39,084 bases of DNA from an uncultured Alphaproteobacteria bacterium. Its GTDB lineage: Bacteria > Pseudomonadota > Alphaproteobacteria > Caulobacterales > Caulobacteraceae. The stretch covers positions 1-39,084 of the forward strand of contig CALETE010000069.1 in the NCBI GenBank assembly GCA_937920085.1. The letters run 5' to 3'. Position 1 is the stretch's first letter. Each line of letters starts with the position of its first letter. The notes below the pieces were generated by a model that saw nothing but the letters and a program-made list of their open reading frames with translations, searched no databases and was not told the DNA's origin. This document shows positions 8,395 to 15,700 of the stretch, piece by piece. The position numbers were made by a program, and so were the translations under genes.

Positions 8395-8576
8395 CGGCCG
8401 CTCCAGGTGGCGAAGGCACCCCAGGTTCCGCCAATGACCAGCCCGATCGCCAGGGGCGGTACTCCCAGACTGACATGCCACAGGACCAGGACTTCCTTGA
8501 TGAGGGGTGCCAGGAAGCCGATCCCAAACAGGAAGGGCATGTTTTTCATCAGCGATCCCAGAATGACCCGGATCAT
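8385..8576 (-). CDS. Small membrane protein coupled to the desaturase
   Basis: A 63-residue protein with two hydrophobic stretches (PFLFGIGFLAPLIKEVLVLW and PPLAIGLVIGGTWGAFATW), so probably two membrane passes. It has an ATG start with GAGG seven bases upstream, a better ribosome site than the desaturase has, and its stop lies inside the desaturase start region (10-base overlap). The layout suggests the small gene is translated first and ribosomes re-enter at the desaturase start. I do not recognise the family. A membrane subunit, stabiliser or electron-transfer helper for the enzyme are guesses from position only. Confidence 0.65.
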   Translation of the reverse strand: MIRVILGSLMKNMPFLFGIGFLAPLIKEVLVLWHVSLGVPPLAIGLVIGGTWGAFATWSGRWI

Positions 8577-8708
8577 GGAAAGGCCTCGTCCTGCAAAGGG
8601 TTCTAAATGTTAAACCTGACACAGGCGTCATTTATCTGCAAGAGATCCCCTGAGGGTCTAGGTTTTACAGGCTGTAGCCACTGGCGTCAGATCGCCTATA
8701 ACGTCCTC

Positions 8709-11540
8709 ATGCCCCCGCGCCTTCGACCGACCCGACTGGAATATGTGGTGGATGGTGTCCGCCTGCGGGCCCAGCTGTCTGCCGCTGCCCTCGCTGCAGG
8801 CGGTGATGAGGTCGAGCAGCGCAAACGGGCCCTGGAGATCCTGAAACAGGCACTGTTCCGTGGTCGTATGATCGCCAAGGAGCGCTTGGAAAACGGGGCA
8901 GGCGGGATTGAAACGGCGCGTCTGTTGTCCGGGGTCACCGACGAGGTGGTCACAGCCCTCTATGACTTCACCACCGTCCATGTGTTCCGGGCCCGCAATC
9001 CCACCGAGGGCGAACGCCTGGCCCTGATCGCCGTGGGTGGCTATGGCCGCGGGACATTGGCGCCGTTCTCCGACCTCGATCTGCTGTTCCTGCGACCCTA
9101 TAAGCAGACGCCCCATGCTGAGAGCGTGATCGAATATATGCTCTACGCCCTCTGGGATCTGGGCTTTAAGGTCGGGCATGCCTCGCGGACGGTGGAGGAA
9201 TGTATCCGCTTGTCCAAGGAAGATTTCACCATCCGCACCTCGATCCTCGAGGCCCGTCGCCTGACCGGCGACGAAGCCCTGGCCGAGGATCTGACCAAGC
9301 GGTTCCGAGCCGAGGTGGTCAAGGGCACAGCGGCCCAGTTTGTCGCCGCCAAGCTGAAGGAGCGGGACGAGCGCCAGGAGCGGGCAGGGGCCAGCCGCTA
9401 TATGGTCGAGCCCAATGTCAAAGAGGGTAAGGGCGGCCTGCGAGACCTAAACACCCTGTTCTGGATCGCTCAGTACCTGCATCCCGTGGCCCAGGTCGAC
9501 CGGCTGAACGGCGTCATCCAGCTGGACATGTTCGAGCGCCGGGAGGTTTCGGCCTTTGTACGGGCCTTTGATTTCCTCTGGGCCATTCGCTGTCATTTGC
9601 ACTTTGCCACAGGCCGCCCCGAAGAGCGGCTGACCTTCGACATCCAGCCGGAAATCGCCCGGCGCATGGGCTATGGCGACCGCGGCGATGCGCCGGCGGT
9701 GGAACGCTGCATGCGCCGTTATTTCCTGATCGCCAAACAGGTCGGCGCCCTGACCCGAGTCTTTGCTGCCAAGCTGGAATCCGAGCGGGTCAAACAGGAA
9801 CCCAAGGGCCTGTCCCGGTTACTGCCCGGACGGGGACGGGGGCGTCGCACGGCCTTAGATCCTGGCTTCCACGAGGATGGTGGGCGGTTAAACGTCGATG
9901 GGCCAGAGGTCTTTGAGTCCGATCCGGTCAATCTGCTCAGACTGTTCCGGCTGGCCGACCGGCGCGATCTGGACCTGCATCCCGACGCCTTTACCTATGC
10001 CTCGCGCCTGCATGAGCTGATCGGGCCAAAGGTTCGCCGGGACCCCGAAGCCGCCAAGGTCTTCTTGGACATACTGGCCCATGGCCGGGATCCTCAGCGC
10101 ATATTGTCCATGATGAATGAGGCCGATGTCCTGGGGCGCTTCATTCCCGAATGGGGCCGCATCGTCGCCCAGATGCAGTTCAACATGTATCACTCCTATA
10201 CAGTGGATGAGCATACCTTGCGGGCGGTGGGGGTCATTGCCCAGATCGCGGCAGGGCAGTTCGCCGAAGACCACCCCCTGTCCACCACCGTCATGCCCTT
10301 GATTGCCGATCGCGAGGCCCTGTTCCTGGCCATGCTGCTGCATGACACGGGCAAGGGCGGCGCTGGGGGCCAGGAAAAAGCCGGAGCCCGCGCAGCCCGC
10401 CAGGCCTGTGAGCGTCTTGGGCAAGACCGCCAGAGGATCGAGCTGGTAGCCTGGCTTGTGGAGCATCATCTGCTGATGAGCGACACGGCCCAGAAGCGCG
10501 ACGTCTCTGACCCTCGCACGGTCGTGGACTTCGCACGGGTTGTAGAAACCCCAGAGCGCCTGCGCCTGCTGCTGGTTTTGACCGTGGCCGACATCCGCGC
10601 CGTGGGGCCTGGGGTCTGGAACGGTTGGAAGGGCCAACTGCTGCGAGAGCTCTATGCCGCCACTGAAGCCCTGTTCCGCGGGGGGCGTGGGTCTGATCAG
10701 GCCGCCGCCGTCAGGCGCTATCACGAGAACGCCGCCTATGACGCCCGTATGCGGCTGGTGTCTGTTGACCCCGCCTCCACAGAATGGGCCCAGTCCATGG
10801 AGGACGCCTACTTCACCTCATTTGGCGATCCAGAGGTTCAGGCCCATGCCCGGCTGGCGCGCGCGGCCGTGACCGCTGGGGCTGCGGCCGAGGCCCAGGT
10901 CCGCCCAGACCTTAATGCCGCTGAAGTGGTTGTGGCGGCAGCAGACAGGCCAAGGCTGTTTGTGGACCTCGCCCAGTCCCTGACAAACGCCGGGGCCAAT
11001 GTTGTGGGCGCCCGGGTCTTTACCTCCCGACAGGGTCAAGCCCTGGACGTGTTCTTCGTGCAGGATGCGGCGGGTAAGCCCTTTGGCCATGACAATCCAA
11101 GGTCCCTGCAGAGATTGGCAGAAGTTCTGGTGCGCTCCGGCCGGGGCGAGCCGGTCAAGGCCGAGACCAAGAAGCTCGGCGATCTGGGCCGTACGGCCGC
11201 CTTCGCCATTACCCCCACCGTCATGCTCGATAATGAGGCTTCGGAGGTCTCTACCGTGATCGAGGCCTCGGGGCGCGATAGGCCAGGTCTTTTGGCGGCC
11301 TTGGCCAAGCCGATTTCAGATGCTGGTCTTTTGATCCTGTCAGCCCACATTGACGGCTATGGCGAGCGCGCTGTGGATGCCTTCTATGTGGTCGACAGTC
11401 TTGGCAAAAAAGTCGTTGAGCCCAAGGCTATGATGGCCCTGAAAGCTGACCTCATTGCCGCCCTCGAAGACGATCGGGACCAGTCCATCGTCAAACCTCG
11501 GGCGAATCTTCAGAAGGCTCGCGCCAGTGTCGCTCGCTAA
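8709..11540 (+). CDS. glnD: Bifunctional uridylyltransferase/uridylyl-removing enzyme
   Basis: A 943-residue GlnD, the glutamine sensor that adds UMP to PII proteins under nitrogen limitation and removes it when glutamine is high. Domains in order: nucleotidyltransferase with GGYGRG (110-115) and SDLDLLF (Asp122, Asp124); a GlnD-type linker with PNVKEGKGGLRDL; an HD hydrolase with MYHSYTVDEH (His495) and LLHDTGKGG (His545, Asp546); and two C-terminal ACT domains beginning about 746 (DRPRLFVDLAQ) and 855 (GRDRPGLLAAL). The reading frame extends 102 bases further 5' but homology starts at MPPRLRPTR. There is no Shine-Dalgarno; TATAAC at 8697-8702 would put transcription start at the ATG itself. 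It overlaps the next gene. Confidence 0.95.
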   Translation: MPPRLRPTRLEYVVDGVRLRAQLSAAALAAGGDEVEQRKRALEILKQALFRGRMIAKERLENGAGGIETARLLSGVTDEVVTALYDFTTVHVFRARNPTEGERLALIAVGGYGRGTLAPFSDLDLLFLRPYKQTPHAESVIEYMLYALWDLGFKVGHASRTVEECIRLSKEDFTIRTSILEARRLTGDEALAEDLTKRFRAEVVKGTAAQFVAAKLKERDERQERAGASRYMVEPNVKEGKGGLRDLNTLFWIAQYLHPVAQVDRLNGVIQLDMFERREVSAFVRAFDFLWAIRCHLHFATGRPEERLTFDIQPEIARRMGYGDRGDAPAVERCMRRYFLIAKQVGALTRVFAAKLESERVKQEPKGLSRLLPGRGRGRRTALDPGFHEDGGRLNVDGPEVFESDPVNLLRLFRLADRRDLDLHPDAFTYASRLHELIGPKVRRDPEAAKVFLDILAHGRDPQRILSMMNEADVLGRFIPEWGRIVAQMQFNMYHSYTVDEHTLRAVGVIAQIAAGQFAEDHPLSTTVMPLIADREALFLAMLLHDTGKGGAGGQEKAGARAARQACERLGQDRQRIELVAWLVEHHLLMSDTAQKRDVSDPRTVVDFARVVETPERLRLLLVLTVADIRAVGPGVWNGWKGQLLRELYAATEALFRGGRGSDQAAAVRRYHENAAYDARMRLVSVDPASTEWAQSMEDAYFTSFGDPEVQAHARLARAAVTAGAAAEAQVRPDLNAAEVVVAAADRPRLFVDLAQSLTNAGANVVGARVFTSRQGQALDVFFVQDAAGKPFGHDNPRSLQRLAEVLVRSGRGEPVKAETKKLGDLGRTAAFAITPTVMLDNEASEVSTVIEASGRDRPGLLAALAKPISDAGLLILSAHIDGYGERAVDAFYVVDSLGKKVVEPKAMMALKADLIAALEDDRDQSIVKPRANLQKARASVAR

Positions 11541-13161
11541 AGCTTCGACCAAATCCAGCGGCCTGATCCGCTCGTCCATGGTCTATTCAGCCTTCACCCT
11601 GATCAGCAGGTTTTTCGGATTCTTCCGCGACCTTGCGATCACTTATTATCTGGGGGCCAGCACCTCTTTTGCGGCTGACGCCTATAATATGGGCTTCTCC
11701 TTCCCCAACCTGTTCCGCAGAATCTTCGGCGAGGGCGCTTTTGCTTCGGCCTTCGTGCCGGCCTATTCCAAGGCCCTGGCCACAGATGGCGAGGAGGTGG
11801 CCGATGTCCTAGCCGCTGACGCCATGGCGGTCCTGGCGGCGGGTGCTCTTGGGGTGACCCTTGTGGCCGAACTGACCATGCCCTGGTTGATGTACGCCAT
11901 CGCCCCCGGCTTTCACGGGGAGAAGCATGATCTGGCGGTCCGTCTGACCCAGATCATGATGCCCTACCTGCCGTGCATGGCGATCTATGCCCACCTGTCA
12001 GGGGTGCTCAACGGCCGAAACCGCTTCATCCTGTCGGCGGCCGCCCCCATTCTTTTGAATCTTTGGACCCTGATCGCCGTTTGGCCCGCCAAGACGACGC
12101 TGGAAGCGGCCTATTATGCCTCCGTCGGGGTGGTGATTGCAGGGATTTCTCAGGCCGCCTTGCTGTGGTGGGGGGTTCGACGGTCCGGTGCCAACGTCAA
12201 TTTCCGCTGGCCGCGCCTAACGCCGGAGATTCGCAAGCTGATCCTCTTGGCGGTGCCTGGCTCCATCGCTGCCAGCGCCACCCAGGTGAATATTTTCGTC
12301 TCCAGCATGATGGTCAGCCAGGTGAACGGCGCCCGGTCCTGGCTGGCGGTCTGCGATCGCCTCTACATGCTGCCCCAGGGCCTAGTGGGGGTTGCTGTCG
12401 GTGTTGCCCTGCTGCCCCAGTTGTCCCGGGCTGTCCACGCCCGCGACCGGGAGGCCAGCCAAGGTGCCATAGACGAGGCCATTGTCTTCAGCATGGCCCT
12501 GACCCTGCCTGCAGCAGCCGCCCTGTTGGCCATGCCCTTCTTCCTGATCGACGCCCTCTACACCCGGGGCGCCTTTACTGCCTTCGACGCCCACGCCACA
12601 GCTGATGCCCTGCGCCAATACGCCTGGGGGGTTCCAGCCTTTGTTCTGGCGCAGCTGTTCTCCCGGGTCTTCTTCGCCAGCCAAGATACCAAGACCCCCA
12701 TGCGTTACGCCCTGATCTCAGTGGCTGTGAATGTGGTCGCTGGGGTTTCCCTGTTCTACCTGATCGGTGTGCCTGGCATTGCGGCGGCCACCAGTTTGGC
12801 GGCCTGGGTCAATGTCCTGATGATGGTCACAACCCTAGGCAAACGCGGCCTTTACACGCCGGGCTCGGCTGCGGCGTCCCGCCTCCTGCGCATACTGGCG
12901 GCCTCAGTGGCCCTGGGTGTTATCGCCGGCGCGGCCTCGTTAAATCGCAGCGTTCTGCAAGGTCTGTTAGGCGGCGTCCATGTCGGGCCCCTTCACCAAA
13001 AGGAGATCGCTGTCCTGCTGGCCTGCCTGATCATCATGGCCCTCTATCCGGTCCTGCTGTTCGCCTCAGGCGGTCTGACCCTGGCCCAGGCCCGCGCCGC
13101 CCTGCGCCGCCGTCCAAAGGACCCCTCTGCCCCGGTCATAGACACGCCAGACTTGCCCTAA
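11527..13161 (+). CDS. murJ: Lipid II flippase MurJ (MviN)
   Basis: A 544-residue polytopic membrane protein of the MviN/MurJ family, which moves lipid II across the inner membrane for peptidoglycan synthesis. The N-terminus shows SRFFGFFRDLAITYYLGAS and AADAYNMGFSFPNLFRRIFGEGAFASAFVPAYSK, the signature region of MurJ with its essential arginines; about 14 hydrophobic segments follow. GTG 11527 is chosen because AGAAGG lies nine bases upstream, and it overlaps the glnD stop by 14 bases, implying coupling. A TTG further upstream at 11455 lies deep inside glnD. The glnD-murJ order is one I recall from other alphaproteobacteria. Confidence 0.93.
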   Translation: MSLAKASTKSSGLIRSSMVYSAFTLISRFFGFFRDLAITYYLGASTSFAADAYNMGFSFPNLFRRIFGEGAFASAFVPAYSKALATDGEEVADVLAADAMAVLAAGALGVTLVAELTMPWLMYAIAPGFHGEKHDLAVRLTQIMMPYLPCMAIYAHLSGVLNGRNRFILSAAAPILLNLWTLIAVWPAKTTLEAAYYASVGVVIAGISQAALLWWGVRRSGANVNFRWPRLTPEIRKLILLAVPGSIAASATQVNIFVSSMMVSQVNGARSWLAVCDRLYMLPQGLVGVAVGVALLPQLSRAVHARDREASQGAIDEAIVFSMALTLPAAAALLAMPFFLIDALYTRGAFTAFDAHATADALRQYAWGVPAFVLAQLFSRVFFASQDTKTPMRYALISVAVNVVAGVSLFYLIGVPGIAAATSLAAWVNVLMMVTTLGKRGLYTPGSAAASRLLRILAASVALGVIAGAASLNRSVLQGLLGGVHVGPLHQKEIAVLLACLIIMALYPVLLFASGGLTLAQARAALRRRPKDPSAPVIDTPDLP

Positions 13162-13165
13162 TCCT

Positions 13166-13257
13166 GGCGAGGGACTATTGCCTCGCCCATGGCTCGCCCT
13201 GGACATTTCGCCCGTCGATGGCGCAGCGCTTAACCCAGCGCTCACGGCGCATGCGCC
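13166..13257 (+). promoter_or_regulatory. Structured leader before trpS
   Basis: The gap between murJ and trpS holds three inverted repeats: GGCGAGG/CCTCGCC (13166-13187), AGCGCT-TAACCC-AGCGCT (13225-13242) and the palindrome GGCGCATGCGCC (13246-13257). A 14-codon reading frame from ATG 13189 (MARPGHFARRWRSA) ends with TAA at 13231-13233, inside the second hairpin, and has one Trp codon three codons before its end. It could be an attenuation leader or simply a terminator for murJ followed by chance structure. Confidence 0.35.
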
Positions 13258-13286
13258 TTCCTGTCCCCCTTCGTAAAGCCTGACCC

Positions 13287-14303
13287 ATGACCACACCCAG
13301 ACACCCCCGCGTTCTTTCGGGCGTCCAGCCCACGGGCGATCTGCATCTCGGTAACTATCTCGGTGCCCTGGTGAAGTTCACTCGACTGCAGCACGAGATG
13401 GAGACCTTCATCTTCGTGGCCGATCTCCATGCCATTACCCAATGGCAGGACCCCAAGAAGCTCAAGTCCCAGGTGCGAGAGATCGCCGCCGCCTATCTGG
13501 CCTCGGGTCTGGATCCCAAGGTCGCCACGATTTTCCCCCAGTCCGCCGTGCCAGAGCACGCTGAGTTGGCCTGGGTGTTTAACTGCGTCGCCCGCCTCGG
13601 CTGGCTCGACCGCATGACCCAGTTCAAGGACAAGGCCGGCAAGCACAAGGAGCGCGAGAGCGTTGGCCTCTACACCTACCCGGTGCTCCAGGCCGCCGAC
13701 ATTTTGATCTATAAGGCAACCCACGTGCCGGTGGGCGAAGACCAGAAGCAGCACCTGGAACTGACCCGCGACATTGCGCAAAAGTTCAATCACGACTTCG
13801 AGGTCCCTGACTTCTTTCCCTTGCCAGAAGCCGTTGTTGAGGGGCCAGGCGCGCGGATTATGAGCCTGCGGGATGGGTCATCGAAAATGTCTAAGTCCGA
13901 TCCGTCGGACTATTCGCGGATCAATCTGACCGATGACGCCGATACCATTCTACAAAAGGTGCGGAAGGCGCGGACCGATCCAGAACCGCTTCCCGAAACC
14001 CTGGAAGAGCTGAAGGTGCGACCCGAGGCTCAGAACCTGGTGGGGATTTACGCTGCCCTTGATGGCCGCACCTCAGCCGAGGTCCTGGCCGAGTTTGCTG
14101 GGGTTGGCTTTGGAACCTTCAAGCCCCGTCTGGCGGATCTGGCCGTGGCCAAACTTAGCCCCATCGGTGAGGCCATGCGCCGTTACATGTCCGATCCGGC
14201 AGAGATTGACCGCATACTGGCGCTCGGTGCCGCCAGGGCTCGGGAGGTTGCAGCCCCAACCCTGGCCGAGGTGAAGTCTATTGTCGGTTACTGGGCCGGA
14301 TGA
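13287..14303 (+). CDS. trpS: Tryptophanyl-tRNA synthetase
   Basis: A 338-residue class I aminoacyl-tRNA synthetase that charges tRNA-Trp. The HIGH-like motif is GDLHLGNY (His20 to Asn23), the KMSKS motif is complete at residues 200-204 (SSKMSKSDPSDYSRI), and the tryptophan pocket region FVADLHAIT and GEDQKQHLELTRDIA are typical of bacterial TrpRS. Length is normal. ATG 13287 is the only sensible start (MTTPRHPRVLSGVQPTG). The universal stress gene starts 43 bases downstream on the same strand, so cotranscription is likely. Confidence 0.96.
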   Translation: MTTPRHPRVLSGVQPTGDLHLGNYLGALVKFTRLQHEMETFIFVADLHAITQWQDPKKLKSQVREIAAAYLASGLDPKVATIFPQSAVPEHAELAWVFNCVARLGWLDRMTQFKDKAGKHKERESVGLYTYPVLQAADILIYKATHVPVGEDQKQHLELTRDIAQKFNHDFEVPDFFPLPEAVVEGPGARIMSLRDGSSKMSKSDPSDYSRINLTDDADTILQKVRKARTDPEPLPETLEELKVRPEAQNLVGIYAALDGRTSAEVLAEFAGVGFGTFKPRLADLAVAKLSPIGEAMRRYMSDPAEIDRILALGAARAREVAAPTLAEVKSIVGYWAG

Positions 14304-14346
14304 GACCCCCTTGCCAGGACTCGGCTGGCAGGTCACCGTCCGCCCC

Positions 14347-14820
14347 ATGAGCCAACGTAAGTTCCTGGTCATTGCCGACGAGAGCCCTGAGTTTCAGGCA
14401 GCCCTGCGTTTTGCCTGTCGCCGGGCGCACTCAACCGGCGGGCATGTGGCCCTGCTCAAGGTGATTGAGCCTGCTGTGTTCGAACATTGGAGCGGCGTGC
14501 GCGATGAGATCGAGCGCCAGGCTCGCGCGGAGGCGGAAGCGTCCCTCCAGGCCCTGGCAGAGTTCATCGTCATGGAAACGGGCTCAGCGCCGGAATTCAT
14601 CATTGTGCGGGCCGACAATACCCGCGCGGCTCTGCGCGATGTGATCGGCAATGATCCAGACATCAAGATCTTGGTCTTGGCAGCCGCCGTTGGGGGGCGC
14701 GGCCCTGGCCCCTTGGTGACCTCCATCGCGAAAGAAGGGGTCAAGTGGGGTGCCCGTAAGGTGCCGGTGACCCTGGTGCCTGGTGACCTGACCGACGAAG
14801 ACATCGCCGACCTCGCCTAA
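14347..14820 (+). CDS. Universal stress protein (UspA family)
   Basis: A 157-residue single-domain Usp protein. It opens with the beta strand KFLVIADESPEFQAALRFACRRA, contains the HVALLKVIEP strand, and ends with the glycine-rich loop VGGRGPGPLVTSIAKE and the strand VPVTLVPGDL. The glycine-rich loop corresponds to the ATP-binding loop of nucleotide-binding Usp members, although it is not the exact GxxGxnGS pattern, so nucleotide binding is uncertain. ATG 14347 fits the start of the fold; in-frame upstream sequence overlaps trpS and is not homologous. It lies between trpS and an SDR gene in a same-strand run. Confidence 0.85.
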   Translation: MSQRKFLVIADESPEFQAALRFACRRAHSTGGHVALLKVIEPAVFEHWSGVRDEIERQARAEAEASLQALAEFIVMETGSAPEFIIVRADNTRAALRDVIGNDPDIKILVLAAAVGGRGPGPLVTSIAKEGVKWGARKVPVTLVPGDLTDEDIADLA

Positions 14821-14846
14821 TTGCCTTCAAATCCGGAGACGGCCCC

Positions 14847-15647
14847 ATGGACCGCAAACTCGCCCTGGTGACCGGTGCCTCTGCTGGAATTGGTGCGGCC
14901 CTGGCTCGCACCTTTGCCAAGCACGGCTTTGATGTCGCCCTGACTGCACGGCGCGCCGATCGTCTTGAAGCCTTGGGCGCAGAGATTTCGCAGGGCTTCG
15001 GTGTTGAGGTCCTGACCGTTGCCGCTGACCTCGAAGATCCTAAGGCTCCCCAGGCTATCCTCGATCATCTGGCCTCCAAGGGCCGCCATGTGGACGCCCT
15101 GATCAATAATGCCGGCTATGGCTTGACCGGAACCTATGCGGAGACGCGCTGGGAGGACCAGGCCAAGTTCATCCAGGTCATGCTGACCGCGCCGTCTGAA
15201 CTGGCCCACAAGGTTTTGCCGGGCATGCTTGAACGCCGGTTTGGCAGGATCATCAATGTCGCCTCCCTGGCTGGTCTCGTCCCAGGGTCGGAGGGCCATA
15301 CCCTTTATGGGGCGGTGAAGAGCTATCTGATCAAGTTTTCACAAAGCCTACACCTGGAGACCCGGTCGACCGGCGTCCATGTCAGTGCCCTGTGCCCGGG
15401 ATTTACCTATTCGGAATTTCACGACGTAACCGGAACCCGGGATCAAGTTCATCAGATCACGCCGGACTGGCTCTGGATGAGTGCCGAAGAGGTGGCTAGT
15501 GTGGGCTATGAGGCGGTGGAGGCCAATCGCCCGATCCGGGTGCCCGGCCTCCCGAACAAGGCGGTCGCAGCCCTTGCCAAGCTTGTGCCGGACGATCTGG
15601 CAATGGCCTTGATGGGCGGCCAGAGTCATAGGTTTCGCAAGATCTAG
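14847..15647 (+). CDS. Short-chain dehydrogenase/reductase (DltE/YqjQ-like)
   Basis: A 266-residue classical SDR oxidoreductase. The Rossmann nucleotide motif is TGASAGIG (9-16), followed by ARRADRLE (arginines that favour NADP), NNAGYG, the catalytic Ser in NVASLAG, and YGAVK (Tyr and Lys of the active site). GGAGA precedes ATG 14847. The substrate is unknown; relatives reduce varied ketones and acyl chains. It ends 26 bases after usp and is followed at once by a strong hairpin terminator, so it is the last gene of the glnD-murJ-trpS-usp run. Confidence 0.9.
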   Translation: MDRKLALVTGASAGIGAALARTFAKHGFDVALTARRADRLEALGAEISQGFGVEVLTVAADLEDPKAPQAILDHLASKGRHVDALINNAGYGLTGTYAETRWEDQAKFIQVMLTAPSELAHKVLPGMLERRFGRIINVASLAGLVPGSEGHTLYGAVKSYLIKFSQSLHLETRSTGVHVSALCPGFTYSEFHDVTGTRDQVHQITPDWLWMSAEEVASVGYEAVEANRPIRVPGLPNKAVAALAKLVPDDLAMALMGGQSHRFRKI

Positions 15648-15652
15648 AAAGA

Positions 15653-15688
15653 CTGAATCGGCACCCCCGCGTGGAGGTGCCGATTCAG
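15653..15688. terminator. Strong bidirectional terminator hairpin
   Basis: CTGAATCGGCACC (15653-15665) pairs perfectly over 13 bases with GGTGCCGATTCAG (15676-15688) around a ten-base loop. It lies midway between two convergent stops (15647 and 15701). T-rich bases follow on each strand (TTTGTG on plus, TCTTTC on minus), so it can serve both genes. Confidence 0.8.
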
Positions 15689-15700
15689 TTTGTGATCAGC

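Noticed and set aside
9888..10724. 278-codon antisense frame inside glnD
   Set aside because: Lies fully within the HD domain region of glnD, with no homologous features.
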